This document shows, piece by piece, positions 1-7,754 of a DNA stretch of 21,391 nucleotides (positions are counted from its first letter, which is position 1; each line of letters begins with the position of its first letter). The notes beneath the pieces are model-generated. The model worked only from the letters and a program-made list of their open reading frames with translations, was not told where the DNA came from and did not search any database. The position numbers were made by a program, and so were the translations under genes. This DNA is from a virus, in the IMG/VR virus record IMGVR_UViG_3300015245_000233, positions 1 to 21,391 of that record; one strand, given 5' to 3'.

Positions 1-66
1 CGAACCGATTACGTTCGCCATGCTGCGGTCTTTGGCAGACTCCGTCGACATCCTGCGTCTCGTCAT
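1..66 (-). CDS. Possible start of next virion-operon gene (partial)
   Basis: An ATG at 64-66 overlaps the TGA stop of the preceding virion repeat protein in an ATGA junction, the join used repeatedly in this operon. The frame stays open to the window edge and reads MTRRRMSTESAKDRSMANVI. A second in-frame ATG at 49-51 (MSTESAKD) is an alternative start. No convincing Shine-Dalgarno sequence is visible. Only 22 codons are available, so the product cannot be named, and the call rests on the overlap pattern alone. Confidence 0.3.
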   Translation of the reverse strand, partial: MTRRRMSTESAKDRSMANVIGS

Positions 67-1382
67 CGAGCGCCGCAAGGATCAGCTTTGCCGGATGCCG
101 TGGACGATGCGAGAGCGATTGTACCTGTGGACGTTCCGGGGATTCCCAGCACCGGAGCGGTCGTATAAGCCGGTGCTGCGGAACCCGTTGTATTATTGCC
201 GAACACCGTGCCGCCTCCAGCGTTCGATAACGAGAACGATAACGCCGGAGTAGTCGTAGCCGTCGCTACGCTAGTCGTAAATAATGGCGATAAAGTTCCA
301 GCGGAAAATGATGTGACCGTTCCCGTACCGGCTGGCATATCGGCTGTAACGAGAGCACGGAACGTAGGCGATGCGGCGGCGCCGGTCGTCGGTCCGGCGA
401 ACACAAGATTAGCTGTCTGCGTCCGTAGAGTCTCCGTGATCGTTCCCGAAGTGGTCACCGGGGAACCGGTGATCGTATAGAGTACGTCGGATGCACCAGC
501 ACCAGTGGCTAGACCGACACTCGTTACCGTACCGGATCCAACAGAGACAGTCGTGAACGCCCCAGTCGTTGCGCTGAACGAGGCGAGAGCTAGACCTGCG
601 CCTCCTGCGTTCGCCTGTGCCGTACTCGTATTCGCATTCGGAAAATTAACTGTACGTGTCGTCCCCGTCGCTATATTCGATAGATTGAACGAAACCTGCT
701 TCGTATGATCAGTTGCGTCGATCTGCGTGCCGGAGAGAAGATATTGTCCCGCGACTTCAACGATTCCACCAAGGGCGACGAACGCGCGAGAAGTAGGATC
801 GCTAGAGTTCGAGAAGTCCCCGATCCGAATTCCGAACGCGTTTGTGAATCCTCCGCCGATACTGGCGATTGATAAAGCAACATAGTTACTAACTAATGCT
901 CCACCGCCTGCAGTACTGGCGGAAAGATTGATGCCTTTTACGTTAGATACAGTGTTCCCCGCCTGAACTAGAATAGATGCATCCAGAGCAGTGACAGAAA
1001 ATAGAGATGCTCCGGATCCGGAGACTGTAATTTCCGTGTCGGTACCGATCAAAGATGTATTCGATCCACCATTATCGATCCCAAGGAACAAAGCTTCCGC
1101 GTTACTGGTGATCGCTAGGTTCTGGGCTGTATTGTCCCAGAAAAGATTATCGGATCCGCCGAACGTAGATGCGTCTACTTTAAATTGTACATCGCCGACG
1201 TTCCCGCCCGGGGCTCCTCCACCGCCGCCTGAACCAACCGCTGTATCGATGAGAACGAGGTTGTACGCGAGGATCGGGTCGATTCCAGTCAAAGTCAGCC
1301 CTAGATTTACAGTTTGAGGCGTCGTTGACTGAATGTAATAAGCCGGTAAGGGCCCCTGATAACCTTGTGGCGTCTCACTCAT
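63..1382 (-). CDS. Tail/adhesin-type virion repeat protein
   Basis: This 439-residue protein has very low complexity and is rich in Gly, Ser, Thr and Ala. It carries phrases typical of phage tail-fibre or head-fibre proteins, such as GTVTSVGLATG, GSPVTTSGTITETL, FAGPTTGAAASPTFRALVTA and GTVTSFSAG in the C-terminal half. The first 60 residues include a flexible SGGGGGAPGG linker. No signal peptide or membrane helix is seen. A fibre, appendage or decoration role in the virion is inferred from composition and from its place downstream of the portal. Its ATG overlaps the end of the coiled-coil gene by 8 bases. The end is odd: the repeat-like phrase GTIALASSTASGK is followed at once by DPCGAR and a stop. 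Related proteins usually continue with another beta-rich stretch, so this may be a shortened form or a frameshift. Confidence 0.7.
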   Translation of the reverse strand: MSETPQGYQGPLPAYYIQSTTPQTVNLGLTLTGIDPILAYNLVLIDTAVGSGGGGGAPGGNVGDVQFKVDASTFGGSDNLFWDNTAQNLAITSNAEALFLGIDNGGSNTSLIGTDTEITVSGSGASLFSVTALDASILVQAGNTVSNVKGINLSASTAGGGALVSNYVALSIASIGGGFTNAFGIRIGDFSNSSDPTSRAFVALGGIVEVAGQYLLSGTQIDATDHTKQVSFNLSNIATGTTRTVNFPNANTSTAQANAGGAGLALASFSATTGAFTTVSVGSGTVTSVGLATGAGASDVLYTITGSPVTTSGTITETLRTQTANLVFAGPTTGAAASPTFRALVTADMPAGTGTVTSFSAGTLSPLFTTSVATATTTPALSFSLSNAGGGTVFGNNTTGSAAPAYTTAPVLGIPGTSTGTIALASSTASGKADPCGAR

Positions 1383-1872
1383 TAGTGAAGTCTCGATCCT
1401 GTCTCAGTAGATTCTTCAAATGATCGCTCATCTCATTCGTCGTCGGCGTCAGCCCGTTCGGCCCCGTCAACACTTCTTCCGGCTCCAGTACTGGCGGGAG
1501 CAGTTCTTCCAGAGCCTTTCGTCTCTGTTCCTCAGCATGTTCTAACTGTATCAACTGGGCTTGTAACGCTCTCGCTTTTTCTTCCTGCTCCCGGCGCTCA
1601 GCTTCGAGCTTCAGATTAGCTTGATCCTCAGCAAATCGACGCTGCTGTTCAGCTTTCTCCCACGCGGCCCAATCTTCTTGCTGCTTCTTCTCAATAGCAA
1701 TTCGAGCCGCTACTTTGGCATCAAGAGCTGCTTGCTGAGATGCTTTTGCCGCTTCGAACGCCGCCTCCCGGTCCTTCTTCTTCTGTTCGAATTCTTCAGC
1801 GTCCCGCTGCTTCGCTTCTTCGACCTTAGCTAACCGGTCAACCAACTCTTGTTCCAAAGCTTTAATATCCAT
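1375..1872 (-). CDS. Coiled-coil protein of unknown function
   Basis: This 165-residue protein is almost all charged helix. Residues 1-125 are dense in Glu, Lys, Gln, Arg and Ala with heptad-like spacing, giving a long predicted coiled coil. A Pro/Leu segment (LPPVLEPEEVL, about 124-134) and a short polar tail follow. There is no signal peptide or membrane helix. The start is supported by CAGGAG about 5 bases before the ATG. The gene sits between the histidine phosphatase and the repeat protein in the virion operon and overlaps the latter by 8 bases. A scaffolding, structural or fibre-associated role is possible but not shown. Coiled coils of this composition are poor guides to homology. Confidence 0.65.
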   Translation of the reverse strand: MDIKALEQELVDRLAKVEEAKQRDAEEFEQKKKDREAAFEAAKASQQAALDAKVAARIAIEKKQQEDWAAWEKAEQQRRFAEDQANLKLEAERREQEEKARALQAQLIQLEHAEEQRRKALEELLPPVLEPEEVLTGPNGLTPTTNEMSDHLKNLLRQDRDFTNE

Positions 1873-1901
1873 AGAGACTCCTGTCTTTCACTGAAAAGGG
1901 G

Positions 1902-2735
1902 TTATTCACCAAATACCGCTGGACGTTCCCCGATCACGGGCTTAAGTTCGTACTCGCCATTGTCTTCCCAGACTTCGGCAAATCCTCCGGGACCGACAGC
2001 TTCCTCGCCCGTCTCCGGTCGTCCGTCCCGGTTCCCGTGGAACATATTTTCGAGAGCTATGATATTACTGGTGTGCGTAATATAGAGCCGGACCGTGTCT
2101 TCAGTCTTCTTCGGTCGAACGTAGCCACAGCAATCAGTAACGAGGTTCACTTTAATGAGACCGTTCTCTTTCCGGGAGGCATTCTCCGGATCGGCGACGA
2201 CCTTGGGATGATTGCAGAATGACGATCGCTTCGATGGACGATGAATGCAGTCACCACAGTGGAACGGGCCATCCGTAGCGAAGCCAGATTCCACGGTACC
2301 GTATTCCTCTTCCTGAGGATCGAGCTTCAATGCACTTTTGAAGAACTCTTCCGTTCGTTCTTCCAACGAGTCAAGAGACTCGCCTTCAGGGACGGGCTCT
2401 TTTGGATTGTCAACAAAGTAATCAAGTACATCGGAGTATTCTTTCTTGTCCTTTCCCGAAAGGAATCCCAGGTTCCAACTGATCAGCCCTCGATCCTGAG
2501 TTACCTTGGCGCCGCATGACTCAGCGACGATGTCAGCCGTCTGGACAGCGCGGAGCATCGGGGATGAGATGATCCGTTTCACGTTGTATTTTTTGGAGAC
2601 GAGACGACCGACTTTCTCGGCCTCATCTTCGCCCGCTTTGTTCAACGGAGGGTCGAGACGAGAGCGAAAAACATTAGCCTTATTAGCCGCCGTTTCTCCA
2701 TGTCGTGCTATTAAACAACACAGTTTTTTAGCCAC
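1902..2735 (-). CDS. Histidine phosphatase-family protein with inserted Cys-rich segment
   Basis: This gene of about 277 residues shows the phosphoglycerate mutase-like histidine phosphatase signature: RHGET near residue 11 (catalytic His12), SSPMLRAVQTA at about 58-67, PEGES at 116-120 (Glu119 a possible acid) and a second histidine in THTSN near 221. The family transfers phosphate through a phosphohistidine on small molecules or proteins. The substrate here is unknown. Between the two halves lies an extra segment with Cys160, Cys163, Cys174, His176 and Cys202/Cys203, which looks like a metal site and is not part of the usual fold. The start is taken as GTG at 2735 because GGAG lies 7 bases upstream. 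A longer reading from 2789 would lie deeper inside the endonuclease gene. The gene overlaps that endonuclease by 8 bases. It is unusual in a virion operon. Confidence 0.75.
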   Translation of the reverse strand: MAKKLCCLIARHGETAANKANVFRSRLDPPLNKAGEDEAEKVGRLVSKKYNVKRIISSPMLRAVQTADIVAESCGAKVTQDRGLISWNLGFLSGKDKKEYSDVLDYFVDNPKEPVPEGESLDSLEERTEEFFKSALKLDPQEEEYGTVESGFATDGPFHCGDCIHRPSKRSSFCNHPKVVADPENASRKENGLIKVNLVTDCCGYVRPKKTEDTVRLYITHTSNIIALENMFHGNRDGRPETGEEAVGPGGFAEVWEDNGEYELKPVIGERPAVFGE

Positions 2736-3159
2736 GATGCTTCTCCAAATATGCAATGACTTTATTGTGTAATTCGTGCTCTGTTGCACCCACTAATACA
2801 TTGCAGTATGGATGAAGTAGACTTCGCATTTCTCCGGTTTTGTGATTATGATCCCAATGGCACTTTAAGGGATTTTCAGGAAGAGCTTCTCCGCATAGAT
2901 CACACAGACCGTTTTGCTTATCGTATTGTGCAAGCTTGTCATCAAGCGTTTTGCCAAATCTATAAAATAGAGAACTATTGGCGTCCGATAACGCTTTTTT
3001 CCCTGAAGCAATATATTTTTCTCGGGCTTTTTTGTATCCCGGGGTTGCCCGGTATTTTGCTTCGTATCGCTTACGTTTTTCTCGACGAGCCTCAGCCGTG
3101 TATTTCTCGGGATGTCTCTGTCGAAAGCGTTCGCAGATTTCGGCTCGCGTTAAAGCCAT
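2728..3159 (-). CDS. Endonuclease VII-like HNH nuclease
   Basis: This 143-residue protein has a very basic helical N-terminal half (about 1-60) and a C-terminal recombination endonuclease VII fold. The fold shows LCDLCG (Cys86, Cys89), HWDHNHKTGEMRSLLH (about 101-116) and PYCN (Cys119). The family cuts branched or nicked DNA through a zinc-stabilised His-Me finger, and many phage members act as free-standing homing endonucleases. One zinc ligand is changed: the usual CxxC of the second pair reads His116-x2-Cys119. The stretch is visibly richer in A and T than the portal gene upstream. It lies neatly between portal and phosphatase with 3 bases on one side and an 8-base overlap on the other, suggesting a mobile insertion adapted to the operon. 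Confidence 0.85.
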   Translation of the reverse strand: MALTRAEICERFRQRHPEKYTAEARREKRKRYEAKYRATPGYKKAREKYIASGKKALSDANSSLFYRFGKTLDDKLAQYDKQNGLCDLCGEALPENPLKCHWDHNHKTGEMRSLLHPYCNVLVGATEHELHNKVIAYLEKHRG

Positions 3160-3162
3160 AAA

Positions 3163-5856
3163 TCACTTCCTTAGCTTTCGAGGTTGAGGCTCGCCGCCGT
3201 TCGGTGTCGGGGATTCTTTGTGGAGTCCACTCAAGTATATTTGGTCGGGAATGATCTTCTTCGCCATATCCCGGTTCATATTCTGGGTAGCATGCTGAGC
3301 GAAATCTGACGGAGGAGCTTGCAGCCCCGCTGCTTCAACGATCTGCGACTGGACCGTTGCGGGCATCTTGTCAGCGGCAATAGAGATACTCGGCGGCTTG
3401 ATCGGCGGAGGCGGAGCGTTCTCCTGCGCCAACTTCGCCAGTACCTGAGTATGATCCTGCCACAGGAGATAGACGTTCTGGAACGCAGCCTGTTGCTCGG
3501 GTCGACCGTACTTGAACTTTCGGCCATTCGGACCGTTCATCCAATCGAAGAGCACGGCTGCCGCTGTCTCGTGATCCTCAGAAGCGTCCTGCGCCGCTTT
3601 GATCGTCGAGATCTCCGGTGGGATCGATTGCATCGCCTGTTCCAGTTGCTGCATCATCTGCGGGCCTTGCTGCGCCTGTTGCTGCTCCTCGGGAGTCGGC
3701 GGGATACCGGACTGAGCCTTCATAGCTAGACCCGCCATGCCTTCTTGAGCCTGTTGCATTGCAGCTTGAGCCTTGAGGAGATCCGGGTTCGGAGTCGGGC
3801 CACTGCGGAGCAGGATTTCCAGCTCGGCCTCAGTCTTCTCAACGGTCGCAGCACCCTTGATAACGAAATCAGGCATTCGGACGGCTGATTTGATCGCTTT
3901 CAGATTCTTTGGATCAAGAATGATCTTCGAGAACTCAGCCGACGGGGAATTGAGCGCTGAATCGACCAATTCCATCACCCGTGTCTCTCTCTGACTCCAT
4001 GATTCCGGGAACTCAGGGTTCGACTCAGGGTAACAGAGCACGGAACCCTTCAACTGATTCAGCTTGATGTTGATCGGACGACCTTTACCGGGGATCACGT
4101 CGCTAATATCCTTGTTCGCACATTTCGCCGTGAGCATTACAGCTTGTCTCGCTGCGCTAGCGAACATAGCTTGCAACTCATTCCACGGACAGCCGACACG
4201 CTGCATCGCTTGATCTCTCTGGGTAGCTACGCCTTCAGAACCGACCTGACCAGTGATCTGGGCGCCGAACAACGACGGGAGAGCGCCGGAAATCTGTTCA
4301 CTAAGATTCGTCACGATCCACTGGATCCATGTAATTAACCACGGTTGTGGCGTGGGAGTAGGCTCAATAAAGATAAGCTGATCGACAGGCACACCCGGCT
4401 GACGCTGGAAAGGACCGATACTGCCAGGAATATTATTCTGTGACTTGAGCGCTTCGACATTGAACGCCTCCGAGTCCATCCATTTCTTCGCGACCGTACG
4501 CTTAGCGAAGTCGAGAGCCAGAGCGATCAGCTCATTGATATAATCCTGGATCGGAAGAAGGGAGTCGCCCAGAGAACGCCGGTTCTGCCCTTTGCCGGGA
4601 AATGGATGTCCGATCGTAATGTGATCGTCAATGCATTCATTACGAGCGTAAACAAACTCGGTGGCAGCCTTGACAAGCTTGCAACCATCTGGGAACTTGT
4701 CGAGGAGCTCTTGACGGACCGCATCTTTGACCTCCGCGTCGTAGAACATGGAGCGTCTGATATATGTGTGTTTCTCTACGCAGTGACGATTAATCGAATC
4801 ACCGGTGACGTACTGCCCGGGAACCGCTTGACGGACGTTCTCACGAGCTATTCGATCTAACTCTGTTTCACCTGTGCCATCGCCGCCACCTTGAATCTTA
4901 TCTTTCATCCAGAAGTATCTCGCCTTGACCATCGATACGTCGAAGTCGAACGAAAGAGCGACACCAGGCATCTGAGCGAGGCAGTCGACGTTGATCGGTA
5001 CCTTGGCGTCGAGCTTACCGAGAGTATTGGTCCGGACTCGTCCACGGGGACGACGCGGGGCGGGCTGATCTACCGGCGATTCATTTGAGATGCGATACTG
5101 TTGATCCCCCGAATCATCCGTAGGAGTAATCGGCGGATTCTGCTCGTTCTCCGGGACTGTCGGTTCTCCCGGTTCCTCGTAACCATACTCGTCTCCGTTA
5201 AGCTCGTATCGAGTCCATAGAACAACGCGATCTTCGTTCCAGAAGACCTTAGCGCAGTCTCGTAGAATATTGTGTAAATTATTATTCTTAGCCCAGATCT
5301 CTTTGAGATCGTCAGCTACTTCGGCCATATCGCCGTCAGGAGCGTGATCCGGGTTCGCCGGGAAGAATTCTACCCGAGGGACTTCGCGAGCGAGGGCGGC
5401 AACAACTATCTCGCCTTTCTCGCCGTAGACATTAGTGCTATAAGCCTGAGCATTGGCTTTTTGATCACTTGGTCCGTACCCAGTGCCAGTAGCAGGAAGA
5501 GTCCATCCGCCGTTACGATGCCTAAGAAGAAACTGATAACCCCGGTCATAGTGTATTGCTTTCCATGCTTGCTCGATTTCTATCCGGCGCGGCGCTACGT
5601 CAGCTTTCGCTAAGATCCGATCGAGATTCATCAGAGCTTCGCGGGCCGATTCGCTTAGCGGTGAGCGATCACGCGGTTTCCTGTCGTCGTCTTCGAACTC
5701 TTCTGGGATCCAAACGTCAGAGGCGAAATAATGAGGTTCGGGCTCGAAGTCGAACGAAGCGTCCTGACCAATTTGGTTGAAATCGAACGACCCCTTCTCG
5801 GGGGTCGAAATATCGAGATCATTCGTTCCTGTTTCGTCAAGACCTAGTTCAGCCAA
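3163..5856 (-). CDS. Probable portal protein
   Basis: This is the largest gene in the window (897 residues). It lies downstream of TerL in the same operon, where phage portals normally sit. The acidic N-terminus (residues 1-80) is followed by a mixed core that contains LLRHRNGGWTLPATGTGYG (near 115) and aromatic, charged blocks of the kind seen in podovirus-type portals. The C-terminal third is helical and very rich in Gln, Met and Ala, ending in a Pro-rich and then a basic tail. That fits the long helical barrel of P22-like portals. In the virion the portal forms the dodecameric DNA channel that docks the terminase. At 897 residues it is longer than the roughly 725 of P22 gp1. No major capsid or scaffold gene follows inside the window, which is unusual. 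The call rests on size, position and composition. Confidence 0.7.
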   Translation of the reverse strand: MAELGLDETGTNDLDISTPEKGSFDFNQIGQDASFDFEPEPHYFASDVWIPEEFEDDDRKPRDRSPLSESAREALMNLDRILAKADVAPRRIEIEQAWKAIHYDRGYQFLLRHRNGGWTLPATGTGYGPSDQKANAQAYSTNVYGEKGEIVVAALAREVPRVEFFPANPDHAPDGDMAEVADDLKEIWAKNNNLHNILRDCAKVFWNEDRVVLWTRYELNGDEYGYEEPGEPTVPENEQNPPITPTDDSGDQQYRISNESPVDQPAPRRPRGRVRTNTLGKLDAKVPINVDCLAQMPGVALSFDFDVSMVKARYFWMKDKIQGGGDGTGETELDRIARENVRQAVPGQYVTGDSINRHCVEKHTYIRRSMFYDAEVKDAVRQELLDKFPDGCKLVKAATEFVYARNECIDDHITIGHPFPGKGQNRRSLGDSLLPIQDYINELIALALDFAKRTVAKKWMDSEAFNVEALKSQNNIPGSIGPFQRQPGVPVDQLIFIEPTPTPQPWLITWIQWIVTNLSEQISGALPSLFGAQITGQVGSEGVATQRDQAMQRVGCPWNELQAMFASAARQAVMLTAKCANKDISDVIPGKGRPINIKLNQLKGSVLCYPESNPEFPESWSQRETRVMELVDSALNSPSAEFSKIILDPKNLKAIKSAVRMPDFVIKGAATVEKTEAELEILLRSGPTPNPDLLKAQAAMQQAQEGMAGLAMKAQSGIPPTPEEQQQAQQGPQMMQQLEQAMQSIPPEISTIKAAQDASEDHETAAAVLFDWMNGPNGRKFKYGRPEQQAAFQNVYLLWQDHTQVLAKLAQENAPPPPIKPPSISIAADKMPATVQSQIVEAAGLQAPPSDFAQHATQNMNRDMAKKIIPDQIYLSGLHKESPTPNGGEPQPRKLRK

Positions 5857-5867
5857 GAGGGTCCTCG

Positions 5868-6071
5868 TTATCTTTTCGGCGCGTACCGACCGTACGACCT
5901 ATACCAAGCATCAGGGACAGCAGGTGTCTGCGTAGCCGGGGCCGGTCCGGGGCCATAGTCGACATCTTTCGGAGAGTTACTCCCGGCTGACCCGGTCAGG
6001 AACGTCTTTGCTACGCCTGCCGCTGTTGATGCAGCGTCTCGTAACTTTGGGATGAAAGCGAATCTACCCAC
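5868..6071 (-). CDS. Small hypothetical virion-operon protein
   Basis: This gene encodes 67 residues starting VGRFAFIPKLRDAASTAAGV and ending in a Tyr/Arg-rich tail (AWYRSYGRYAPKR). The GTG start at 6071 is chosen because GGGGGA lies 4-5 bases upstream and the GTG overlaps the TAG stop of the preceding gene by 8 bases. A longer reading from 6152 would run across most of that gene in another frame and is less likely. The middle is rich in Gly, Pro and Ser. No known domain or membrane helix is recognised. Its place just before the portal suggests a virion-associated or assembly role, but nothing in the sequence proves it. Confidence 0.55.
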   Translation of the reverse strand: MGRFAFIPKLRDAASTAAGVAKTFLTGSAGSNSPKDVDYGPGPAPATQTPAVPDAWYRSYGRYAPKR

Positions 6072-6222
6072 GTTTCCCCCGAGCGAACTTCTTCTTTTTC
6101 TCAGGAAGCTTCTTGAAGTCCGTAGCAGCGGACCACTCCTTGAGATCGACATTCTTCATCGAAGGATCGTCCTTATGGGCGTACATATATTTCTGCTGGG
6201 CCTTCGATTTAAATGGACTCAT
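6064..6222 (-). CDS. Small Lys-rich phage protein (SKAQQKYMYA type)
   Basis: This 52-residue gene starts MSPFKSKAQQKYMYAHKD and ends in a strongly basic tail (EKKKKFARGKRG). The opening resembles the N-terminus of many small phage proteins that begin with a Ser-Lys-(Ala/Gln)-Gln-x-(Phe/Tyr)-Met motif and a helical, basic body. Their function is unknown. The ATG shares a base with the TAA stop of the upstream 45-residue gene (TAATG), so translation is probably coupled. Its own stop overlaps the GTG start of the next gene. The basic tail could bind nucleic acid, which is inference only. Confidence 0.7.
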   Translation of the reverse strand: MSPFKSKAQQKYMYAHKDDPSMKNVDLKEWSAATDFKKLPEKKKKFARGKRG

Positions 6223-6359
6223 TAGTTACTAGGCTCCGGAACGGGCATGATAGTGATCGTGAAATCTAATCCGACTTTTGCTGCAACTTCGTCGATCGTT
6301 AAATCAGGATTAACTTCAGCGATAGCGTACATTTTGGCCCAAAGTTCTTTTTGATCCAT
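6222..6359 (-). CDS. Small hypothetical protein, 45 residues
   Basis: The reading frame starts MDQKELWAKMYAIAEVNPDL and continues with a short helix-turn-helix-like stretch (LTIDEVAAKVGLDF, about 20-33) before a hydrophobic and Pro-rich end (TITIMPVPEPSN). A perfect AGGAGG lies 6 bases before the ATG, the strongest ribosome site in this part of the operon. The stop is TAATG with the next gene. The DEVAAKVGL phrase resembles the first helices of DNA-binding folds, but the protein is too short for a confident call. Confidence 0.65.
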   Translation of the reverse strand: MDQKELWAKMYAIAEVNPDLTIDEVAAKVGLDFTITIMPVPEPSN

Positions 6360-6367
6360 ATATCCTC

Positions 6368-6832
6368 CTAGTCGAGACTCGGTACATCGTAGTCATCATC
6401 AGCATCGGGCTCAGCGCCGTCAGACTTAGGCGGTTCGTGCTGCGCAGGATAGTTACCTTCGTTCGCACCGGCAGCCATCGCACCGTGAAAATGAGCTTCT
6501 TCACGGGTCGGATGATCCGTATGTTCTTCCATCCCGTTGTCCATCACGGTATGTACGTGGGAACCTTCGGGGCTATGCGTGATATGGACTTCCTTAGCTT
6601 TCGCCTGCATCGTACCGGCAGCGGAAGCATTGACCGGACCGCCATCGTCACCGGCGCCGGTATCCATCGCTGGGGCTTTAGACCCTTTGCCCTCGATCGC
6701 ATTCGCCTGCGAACGGTTACCCTTAGGCGCAGGGGCGGAGTCCATGCCTTCCTTGACAGCGGATTCACGATCGCTCTTACTCGCGCGGAACTTGGAATTA
6801 AAATTCTTGCCGGACTTATCCTTGAATGCCAT
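6368..6832 (-). CDS. His-rich low-complexity virion-operon protein
   Basis: This 154-residue protein starts MAFKDKSGKNFNSKFRASKS. It has a disordered Gly/Ala/Ser-rich middle, then a histidine-rich segment near residues 82-115 (HITHSPEGSHVHTV, EEHTDHP, EEAHFHG) and an acidic C-terminus (DADDDYDVPSLD). Similar His-rich blocks with a HITHxPxGSHxV pattern occur in small phage proteins of unknown role encoded near portals. The histidines could bind metal. There is no membrane segment or signal peptide. The ATG overlaps the upstream TAA by one base (TAATG), so translation is probably coupled. Confidence 0.65.
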   Translation of the reverse strand: MAFKDKSGKNFNSKFRASKSDRESAVKEGMDSAPAPKGNRSQANAIEGKGSKAPAMDTGAGDDGGPVNASAAGTMQAKAKEVHITHSPEGSHVHTVMDNGMEEHTDHPTREEAHFHGAMAAGANEGNYPAQHEPPKSDGAEPDADDDYDVPSLD

Positions 6833-7194
6833 TAGCTCTCCTTAGGCGACTCGGCCTCGGCCTCTGCTGCCATCTTACGGTCCCATTCAGCCTGAACAAA
6901 GGCCCATGATCCGGGCTCTGGTCCTGATAATCGTTCTAAAGTCTTAGGATCGGGCTTTGGTTTAAAGAGGTTACCGACCGGCGAAACGATCGGAAGGATC
7001 ACCGTTTCGTAAGTCTCCATTTTGATCCGGAGCTGAGTGAGATCATTCTGGAGCATCTCGATCACGCGATCCTTGTCGTTGATCCGCCGGGAAGATTCTT
7101 CCTGGATCTCCATGATCCGGAGTTCCAGCGTGTTAACGAGACGGGAGCCGAAGAGCTCGCGGAAGAACATGCGTACTTTAAGTGCGAAGGTCAT
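6832..7194 (-). CDS. Small coiled-coil protein, 120 residues
   Basis: The N-terminus (MTFALKVRMFFRELFGSRLV) is amphipathic and basic. Residues 20-65 form a probable coiled coil (LELRIMEIQEESSRRINDKD, then a Leu/Ile-rich heptad). The remainder is Pro-rich, ending in an acidic Ala/Glu tail. No signal peptide or true membrane helix is seen. The start overlaps the stop of the HNH gene in an ATGA junction and the end overlaps the next gene by TAATG. Before the HNH insertion this gene was probably the direct neighbour of TerL. Function is unknown; a structural or membrane-peripheral role is possible. Confidence 0.65.
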   Translation of the reverse strand: MTFALKVRMFFRELFGSRLVNTLELRIMEIQEESSRRINDKDRVIEMLQNDLTQLRIKMETYETVILPIVSPVGNLFKPKPDPKTLERLSGPEPGSWAFVQAEWDRKMAAEAEAESPKES

Positions 7195-7754
7195 TTGTGC
7201 CTCTGAAGATAATCCTGAGCGGCTTGCAATAAAGCAAGATTTTCTTTAAACATACCTAAACCTGAATTACATGTACCACAGAGAAGTTGGCGAGGCTCTA
7301 ATGTGGTATGATCGTGATCCGCAGACAACGTTTTACCTAGCTTAGATTCCGGTTGTTGACAAATAGCACATAAACCTTTTTGCGATAACATCGCTGCATC
7401 ATATTGCTCTTGCGTCCAGCCAACATACTCAAGAGTCTTTTTACGCATAGATGCATATCGACAAATCCGACAGCCTTGAACATTCCGAGGGCTCATATAC
7501 GTATTTTCAGAAGAATAGGGATGTCCTAATGGGCAATGTGTTTTTCTCTTAGCAGTACGCCGTGCTATTGCGGCAGACGTTTCCTTTTTTAAACAGCCAC
7601 AAGAATTAATCGAACGCCCTAAATGCCCCGCTAAAACAATTTTTTCGCCGCCACAAACACATCGACAGTGCCATGAATATCGATCTTGCGAATCTCTTGT
7701 GGGTTCAATGGCTGTTAAACGTCCGAATGTTTTACCACGAAGATCAAGTCTCAT
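7191..7754 (-). CDS. Three-module zinc-finger/endonuclease VII-like HNH protein
   Basis: This 187-residue protein has three recognisable parts. Residues 1-56 (GKTFGRLTAIEPT, HCRCVCG, SCGCL) match the small Cys finger found at the N-terminus of many phage HNH and AP2-type homing proteins. Residues 72-100 hold a second finger (HCPLGHPYSSENTY, then CRIC). Residues 126-187 form an endonuclease VII-type nuclease with Cys129/Cys132, ADHDHTT at 145-151 (D146, H147, D148, H149) and LLCGTCNSGLG (Cys159/Cys162). The expected activity is metal-dependent nicking or double-strand cutting, probably as a homing endonuclease. The gene is visibly AT-richer than TerL and sits between TerL and a coiled-coil gene with ATGA overlaps on both sides. 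Confidence 0.85.
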   Translation of the reverse strand: MRLDLRGKTFGRLTAIEPTRDSQDRYSWHCRCVCGGEKIVLAGHLGRSINSCGCLKKETSAAIARRTAKRKTHCPLGHPYSSENTYMSPRNVQGCRICRYASMRKKTLEYVGWTQEQYDAAMLSQKGLCAICQQPESKLGKTLSADHDHTTLEPRQLLCGTCNSGLGMFKENLALLQAAQDYLQRHK

